In this document: positions 34,701-43,700 of the stretch, in pieces | Layout of the letters: every line of letters starts with the position of its first letter | How positions within the stretch are numbered: position 1 is the stretch's first letter | Source of the DNA: Spisula solida | Lineage: Eukaryota > Mollusca > Bivalvia > Venerida > Mactridae | Length of the DNA: 64,000 bases | Direction: 5' to 3' | Assembly (NCBI GenBank): GCA_947247005.1 | Contig: OX365944.1 | Span: 6,336,501 to 6,400,500, forward strand | Program-made: the position numbers and the translations under genes | Notes under the pieces: generated by a model | The model's database searches: none | Told to the model about the DNA's origin: nothing | What the model saw: the letters and a program-made list of their open reading frames with translations, nothing else

Positions 34701-37700
34701 TGGGAAAATTTATGCTTGACCTTATCACCTTGTCAAAACTCCTAATTTGTGGTAAGTAGTGTGTTTCGTGGACTAGGCATGGTGTATATGCTGAATCTTT
34801 CAGGTGATGAAAAGGCATAGGTCAATGATCATATAATGTTCATCAGTCATTAAATGGGCACTGAAAAATCTCTTCTTTGTTGCTAAGACATGCCCAGATT
34901 TTGTCCCAAAATGTGCTGATGATCACCTGATGTCTATATCCAGCCTCATGCCTATAAGCCAAAAAGTATGCCGGACGAATCAGCTTGAATTTGTGACCCA
35001 GGTATAACTTAAGCTCATACTTTTAAAAGAAATCATTTTGTGTACATGTATTTACTATCAATAAATCAGATCTGTTTGCTAAAAGGGGTGAGGCGTATTA
35101 AAGCAGTACAACCTATCGATTATAAACTCAGTACCGGGTATATAACTCCACCCGACATTATTTGCATAGAATAAATTTAAAGTGTATGAATGTAAAACAG
35201 CAAAATGGAAAAGAAAGCAAACATACATGTATCACTGAGCACTTTGGAACAGGTTTTTGATATTCTACATGTATACTTAAACAACAATAAAACAAATGAA
35301 CAAAGAAACAATATTATACTAACTACATGTACATGTATATATAAATTTGTTGAGAGCTATGATATGCATAATGGCCGAGTCTCACTCACACCAGTATTAC
35401 TGCACAATGAAACATGTGACCCCCGAGGGTGCTGCTAAAAGCTTCAGTGACCTTGCAATGAACTGAAATCATTCGAATAACTTTAAAAGAAGTTCAGAAT
35501 CAGACAGGGAGCATCCAGGCTGTGTGAAGTGAGGTAACATTCTAACGAGGTGTTTAGGAGAAGACATTACAAGAACTATGGTGGATGACTGTAAACCAAC
35601 CATTCTGAGAAACTGACTTGGGAAGCCCTTCTGATACTCAGGTGGGAAGAGAATGTGTCCTTAATGTATATTTTCCACTTCAATTCAAGGAACAACACAA
35701 GCCTCAACCTTCTGAAGTCACTGACTGTAAAGGCGCACAACTATGAGTGTACATGAGATCAAACTACACAGGCCTACTTCAGATCTGGTATAAAATTTCC
35801 AACTAAAAACAGTTCAAATACTTGTTGTATAGCCAAATTCAAAAACACAAAAAGATTACTTTAATACCTTTAATACCATCAGTCAACCATATATTGAGTT
35901 CTTTATAAATATATTGATGTTGAGGAAAGTCCCCTTAAAATTTGTATAGTTATCAGGAAAACAGAATTTCGCAAATTTGAATACAATTATCATAATTATC
36001 CCCTGTGAATCAATACACGGCAGAATTTACAGAATTTAAAGGTCATATTTACCATAACAAGCAACTAATAACCATACAGCATCACAAACACACTCTTCTA
36101 ATTGAGCACTAATTGGACATAATAATAGTTGTGTAGAAATATGGAAAGGAAATTAGTAAAAGTATGAAAATTCAATAAACACGATTTTACTAGGAACAAA
36201 ATAGCGTATCATGGAACTTGTTTGAAATGCTAACAAGATGTCAATCCTTATTGTGTCAGGGACATTTCACAGGGGAACCTACTAGGGACATTACACAGGG
36301 GCAACTACAAGGGACATTTCACAGGGGCAACTACCAGGCACATTTCACAGGGGCAACTACCAGGCACATTTCACAGGGGCAACTACAAGGGACATTTCAC
36401 AGGGGCAACTGCCAGGGACAACTACCAGGGAAATTTCACAGGGGCAACTACCAGGGACATTTCACAGGGACAACTACCAGGGACATTTCACAGGGACAAC
36501 TACCAGGGACATTTCACAGGGGCAACTACCAGGGACATTTCACAGGGGCAACTGCCATCTATAACCTACACCTATAAATCAGTAAATATCAGAATTCCTT
36601 TGAGCTATTTTGGAGTGACATTTCACCCTCGCTGATAAACATCTATACATGTAAACTAATATCCCATTATTTTTGGCCCATTACCTTCTGACCTTGCCAT
36701 AGTCAGAAAATTCACATATTATTATACTGACCAATATCTCATGACAACATACATTGTTTTCTCACGGAATGGTCATCAATACCCGATTCTCTTGCATAAA
36801 TGTAGCTCACTCCTAACATTCTTCCCAACATTTTTCCCCTCAAAAATTAGGGTCCCACCCACATTGATTTACCTTAACATGTAATAAAACACCACATCGG
36901 CTTCTGTTCAAATGACACCATATTGTTAACATCTATTCATTATATATCCCATAAGATCTACCTAGCAATATATACTAGCAATCTACAGCACTCATCATCT
37001 CAACAATCAATGATAGTAATATCACTGAGTCAATTCATCTCCACCCAGAGATATCTCTAATTGCCATCACAAAGTCAGACATTATTTGAACAGCAAATCA
37101 AAAATATAAATGTTTATCAATCTTTTTATTAAGGAGATGGTAGAAGAGTACTTGTCATCATAAAGGACCTGACTGACGTAGAAAGGTTAACATTGAACTG
37201 GTTATACCCTTATCTGGCGTCATCGTAACCTGCATAATATAGTCACATGATCTCTCATCTACATTATGTATACTGTCAAGTCAACAGAGAAAATAAACAC
37301 CTTGTTGATCACTCATCAATCTCTAAAGTTACATAGGCTATGTGTTAGTTCTGACATAGTTTTCTTAAAAATAATACAATCAATGTGTGTCAATGTCATC
37401 AAAGTGTGTTAAAATAGTTTAAGGCCAATTGTAAAATAAGTTCCATAACTTCTACTTATCACTGGTATGAGAGAGTAACTTATCCCTGTATGAGAGATTT
37501 TTAACTGAGTACCACTCATAGAATACTATATTGATTTTAACTTTAGTTTGACACAACCAGGGGGAAAGAACTCCATCAGCTGAGACTTCAGACACTTTAA
37601 GTGGATACATCTAAACTACACCTAGGATTATAGAGATACAGCAGCAGGTGATATCAAACTTTATACAATCATGTTTTCTGAGCTGTCTTATGAGTATAAA

Positions 37701-40700
37701 AAAAGAATCTTTTCATCTGGCTCCAGGGTCACAAAAAATGTAAGTCTAAACTCAAGCTCAAACTTAAATACCTGACTGAACTATTGGCTTGAGTTGAGTG
37801 GGGTTATTGAGTCCGACTACGAAAAACATTTATAAGTATTAAGAAGACTGAATTCTTTAAATATTTGAAAGAGAAATTATTCAATATTTATCCATTTCAT
37901 ACAACGGTATCTCCCAATGTGTTCATTCTATCGCTCGATATTTTTATTAAAATTATTTAAAAGTATTTGAATGCTCATGACGGGATTTAAACAATTTTAA
38001 TAATGATTTTGAGCTAAAAATAAGTTTATATTGACTATTTAAATGGGACCTTAGAAGCATTTAAATGATTAGTTTAATACCAGAAGTACTTGGCAGACTA
38101 AATAAATAACCGAACAAAATGATAATCTTAAAATAAAATAGATTAAAAATGAAAATGGAATTGCAAATTGTCACTGAATTTCAAACTACGGAACCTAGTT
38201 TACTCAATACTGCTGACTCGTCTCTTAAATCTTAAACCAAATTTTCAATCTGTTTTACTTTTCGTATATCAATACTTCATTAATCATAGACGATGAAAAA
38301 AAAATTAATTTCAAACTCATGTTTAGAATCATTTACGGCCAAGGGACTTCGACATATTTTTGTACAGAGCATCATGTAATAAATGAATGACTATGAATTG
38401 ACGGTAAATCAGAACAAGTAAATATTCCAGTACAATAAATCATGATAATGACCCTCAACTGGGGACCCCAATGACGTATTAATGTTCCATTCAGCTGATT
38501 GCCATGGAAGGTAAATCATATCACTGCACAACAAAGATAGGTTTTTTTTATTTAAGCATAAAAAAATTAACTTCAAGAGGATTTCTTCTTCCTATATCCA
38601 AAATCAATTGTAATAAATCGTCATTCAGACGTAGATTTCTAAATCATGACAAACAGCTTTCAAATTAGTAGTCCAGATTTTTATCTTTTGTCCAGTCAAT
38701 TTATACAAAGTATAACTTCGATACTGAACGAGTGTATATTTCTGCGGGTCCAAAGTTTGTAAATTCTGAACTTTAGACATTTGGCATGCAGAAAATTAGC
38801 AGCTTTTTTATTTCACCGTAGAATTGTTTGTAGGGTAAAATTACATCATAGGAAATATCAGCAAATTAACTTCAATTAAGTAAATATGCGTTATGGCAAA
38901 TATTTGCATACCGCTAACTTACCCACTTCTACAGTATATAAATTACGTGTATCAATAAAGAGTGGATTTACTTCTATTCTATTCTAAAGCAACTAAATGA
39001 GTGAATAAAACAGATAAAGATATATGTATATATTTGGTTTTACACTATTTTTCAACCGTTTTTCAATCAATAAAAGACATACCGGTACAAATGTTCCACT
39101 AAAGATCACTTAGCTACCGTATATTATATTTGTTTGTCAAAGGAAGAAGGAAATATGATCCTTTTAGAGAAACAGTATACCAGTGTATTTATAGTCAATA
39201 TCTATTTCATTCATACTAATTGTGCAAAAGTGTACAAAATACCAATACAGGGCTTTCATTAATATTAATTTTGACAAAAACAGATTGGCAAAAAGAAACA
39301 CTGATTGGACCAGAGACCTTTCTGTAGGCAATAATGGCAAATCGTTTAAAAAATATTAATAACAAAAAATGTGGAAAAACGTAACATGCAGGGCCTTCTC
39401 CAGAATTTTTTAAAAGTACTGGGGGCAATGCTGGGATTTGTGCAAAAGGAGATAGAAACAAGACTGCGTTCAATAAACGCTTATGCCCCCTGTGGAAGCC
39501 TTGTCCATAAATAAGTCTAAGTCCAAAATTAGGTCAAGGTGAAGGTCAAAATGGGGTCAGGTGATACAGGTGTGTGGAGAGTGTTCATATACAACATCCA
39601 TGCAAGTTTGGAAGCTTTGTAGCAAGCCATAATGACGCTAGAAGAAACGGTCAATTTGGGTTAACCAGGACGGACGGACGGACGGACGGACGAACGGACG
39701 GACGGACGGACAGGTGAATCACTATATGCCTCCCGATCTATCGATACGGGGGCATAAAAAAATGACTCAAATGTTTTTGAAGAGATCGATAATTTAAAGA
39801 CTGGTTTAAGCACTTTTTACATATATAGGCAACAATGTATCAAATAACACAATACTGACTAAAAATGTTAACACCCATAGTGATCTAAAAACACCTTTCT
39901 AGGTTTTAAGGCGCTAGGGAAAAGCCAATTCTGGCTTCAAGGCGCTTGGGAAGGGCCTGTCATGATGTTATGGTATACCAAGACTGATGTTGTGCACCAT
40001 ATATGACAGTATCCTGTTGTCCCCGGTTTCTGAGGGCATCCAAATGATTTTTAAAATATTAAAAAAAAATTTTAGAGTTATTAATATTAGAGGAAAGTAT
40101 GACTAAACCATTTAAGCAAAACATGCAATCAACGAAAATACGTGACCTCCATGATCTGAATTGAAGAGCACTTTTTCCTATTCCTGGTCTTTTTCGTATT
40201 TTTCCTCAACTGGTACTCTAAAAAACTTTATATGGGTCCAAATTTAAAGTATTATCCTTTAGCCACATGTGTACATTCTCATTTGTGGTTGCAAAACAGT
40301 CAAAGTAAGAGTTTGGGCAAGGATTAGGTGAGTTGTTTCCCTTTTTTGAAAAGTCCACTGATTATTTTTGTTTTTCGAAAATTTACCTTTTTTGTCCAAA
40401 TCCGATGGCATTTTTTATGGAAATCAACCGATATCTGTTAAATTTATCAAATGCTTCAAAACAATAACTCAGAATCGAAGTTTTTATGAGAGTCGGAAAT
40501 AGGAGAAAGCCCGACGATAGGAGAAGCAGGGATACCGATATCTAAATCTTGTCAAACAGTAATAAACCACAAAACAACCATTAATGGTATGATAGATTTT
40601 ACTGATTCAGAAAAACATTTGTTATGTATAATGTTAATTCACGTTTTAAGTTGACACATGCATTATTGATCAATCAAAAAACATTGCATAATGTATGTCC

Positions 40701-43700
40701 TTTATTGTAACACATCATTGCAGAAAGAAACAATCTTGATAACTCACTTAAGCATGAAGATCATGTCAAGTAAAATATTTGAGTTATTGAAACTTTAATT
40801 TTACTTAAAGGATTGTTTCAAGTTTAACACCACCTCTCACCAGTATTCCAGTTGTTTGTTTCTTTAAATGGTTTGACCTGGCTCAATTGTTATGTTTTCT
40901 GCCAATCTGTTGTCAATATTTATTATGGAGACCGTGATAAAGAGGGAAAAAGTGTAGGAACTTATACAACCTTTTGGCATTATCTCTGGCAAGACCAACA
41001 TAACTGGCATATCAGATTGATCATAACCAGAGCTGCGGACCATAATGCACTGCAGGCCCGTAGCCACGCTGAGGTGAGGCACAATTTGAGAAATTACCAA
41101 AATAAGCATGTTTTTGAAGAAAAAAATGCCTGAAATAGACCCTAGAAAATAGTTGCCACAGTGTTTTTATGTGTCTGGATACGGCCCAGGGCTGGTATTC
41201 ACAAAGCATCTTAGTAGAAAACTTAGATTTTTCTTAAAAATACGAAAATGTCTAAAGTATGTCAGCCTTACATGACAATCAAGATTATTGTTTTTTTGCA
41301 TATGATTAAATCATTATATAAAGAGCTACTATAATCACTAAGAAAACATGGGTTAATCTTCAATTTTTGCACGATATATGCAATACTAAGTTTTAACTTA
41401 AGTCAAAATATTTAAGTTTTCAACTAAGATGCTTTGTGAATACCAGCCCTGCACTGTATATTTACTAAGAGCATTCCTCATACTCATACATCAGTGATGG
41501 ACGTATCAAGTTCCCCAGACACCATAACATCACTATCAGATGATCAATGTGCTAGTGAACCAGAATCACATTCCCAAGACAACAACAACAATACCAACAA
41601 CAACATGACTCAGCAGCTATTTCGGGCTTTACAATGAAATTTTAATATTGATAATTTCATTGTTTTTATGCTGATTCCAGTGTCAATACAGGCAGTAAAG
41701 GTGAAATCAATGTTGCCACGCTCAAAACTGTAATATGATGTCATGATAACATACTGTCATTCAATGAGGAGATTTTTTATTGAATTAAGCCAATTAATAG
41801 AAATTTAAGCATAAAATAAACAGAAACTTAAAAATATCAAATTTTTTCTATGCATGGTTTCATGCCTTTCAGTGATATCTGTCTGATCAACAAATATACT
41901 GTATTTCTTGCGGCACAATCTTTTAAATCAATTGTTGCGCTACAAACAATGTCACCTGAAGAATGCTAATTACAATACATATCCAGTAACACTCTGTGCA
42001 TACTTAACCAGCTTTATTTGTATGCTTTAAAATCAATATACAAGTTTAAGGTTACAATTGATATGGGTAGAATGGTGTTTCAAGAAAGTTGAGCATGAAG
42101 AATGTCAAGACTGCTTGGTAGTTACTTGGTGTTAGATTGTCCATATTCAATTTCTTGTTATTTCGGGAAGTCAAATTTGGGGAAAATTTTGCAATACTCT
42201 TAACTTCAGTATACATGTAATTTAGAGCTACCATAAGTTTGGTTTCGGTGATTTAAATGAAATCTGACTAGCGGGTATCTATTTTTAGAGATCAAAAGCA
42301 AAGGTGAACATTTCTGTGATGTCACATACCAAAGCAGTCAATCCATTCAAAATCGTACATATAAATATTCTTCGTCAAACAGCTAACTTGATTGCTTGTA
42401 TCTTTTATTTACTGGTAGTTAGCACTGGCTACGGGATTTCATTTCGGAGGGGGGGGGACCTATAACAACAACAAGACTTGTGACCAGCCACAACATCTGA
42501 CCAAAGATAGCATCTAAGCATCTCACAAATACTGATTTTCGATGAAATAAAAATATTTTCACAGGTGATTATAACCATTTCATCCAAATTAATGATAAGT
42601 AACTTGTTTTGGCATACAAAATAGAAAATGTATGTCACTGCAACTTACAGGCCTAAAATATCGTAAAAAGATCAAATTTATAGATACATTGTTTACAGCT
42701 GTCAACAAACTACATCATGTTACCATATAATATAACAAGCTATTGTCACGCTATTGTTTCCATGTTAGTGATGTATTTGAAGACTGTATTGATGACTTAA
42801 GTCAATATTTAAGTTCTTGATATCTATAAGACCTAGTTATCGACTAAATGATTTAAAACTACATGAATGTTTACCAGAGCAACATTGAATGGGTATACTT
42901 CATTTTTACATTCGCAAAGTCAATTGTCAAGACAACAGGGCATTTTCTGTTCATTTTGGGAAGGATCCTTGGCCTCTAAATTTTAGGGGGAAATATCGGT
43001 GTATTTCCTGTTTTGGGAAACAAAAAAGAAGGTAAAAATTGGAATTTTTGGAAAACTGCATGATTTTAAAGAAATTTTCATTTGGGAAGGGGCCTTTTAT
43101 AGGCCTCTGTTATATCTGGAGAAAAACCACTGACTGATAAGAATTGTTTTAATAAAATATGACAGCATAATAACACAGGTACCTGTATCATTAATAAAAA
43201 GAAGAAAAAAACTATTTTTTTTTAAATTTATATATCTTATAAAGGTTTGTAACATAGGAAATTGACCACACAGTCACTGAGGTGGTTTGTTTTTAATCAA
43301 CATTTCATTAATACTTGTGTTATTTTGAATAGTATTACATAATCCAAAACTAGAGAGCTTTGTCTTTAATTTTATATCAATATTTTAAAAATATGTCTAT
43401 GAATAAGAAAATAAACCCATACGGCGTGAAATCACTTACTTTTTTCTTGTTTAGAATAGCATACTGGTAGTCGTTTCTATTGAATGCACCTGACTGGTTG
43501 ACTGGACACCATGTTATACATTTCATGGTATAGCACAGAGAATTTGACATGATCCTGACCTTTATGCATGAATTGAATATATTACAAGGTTCTTGCATTG
43601 AATATATAAATTTCGGCGAGCAAATCGTGCAATATCGGTTCTTTAGATTTGTGTTGGTATTACACCTCGAGCGTCCCCGTGATACTTCCCGCCTATGAAA

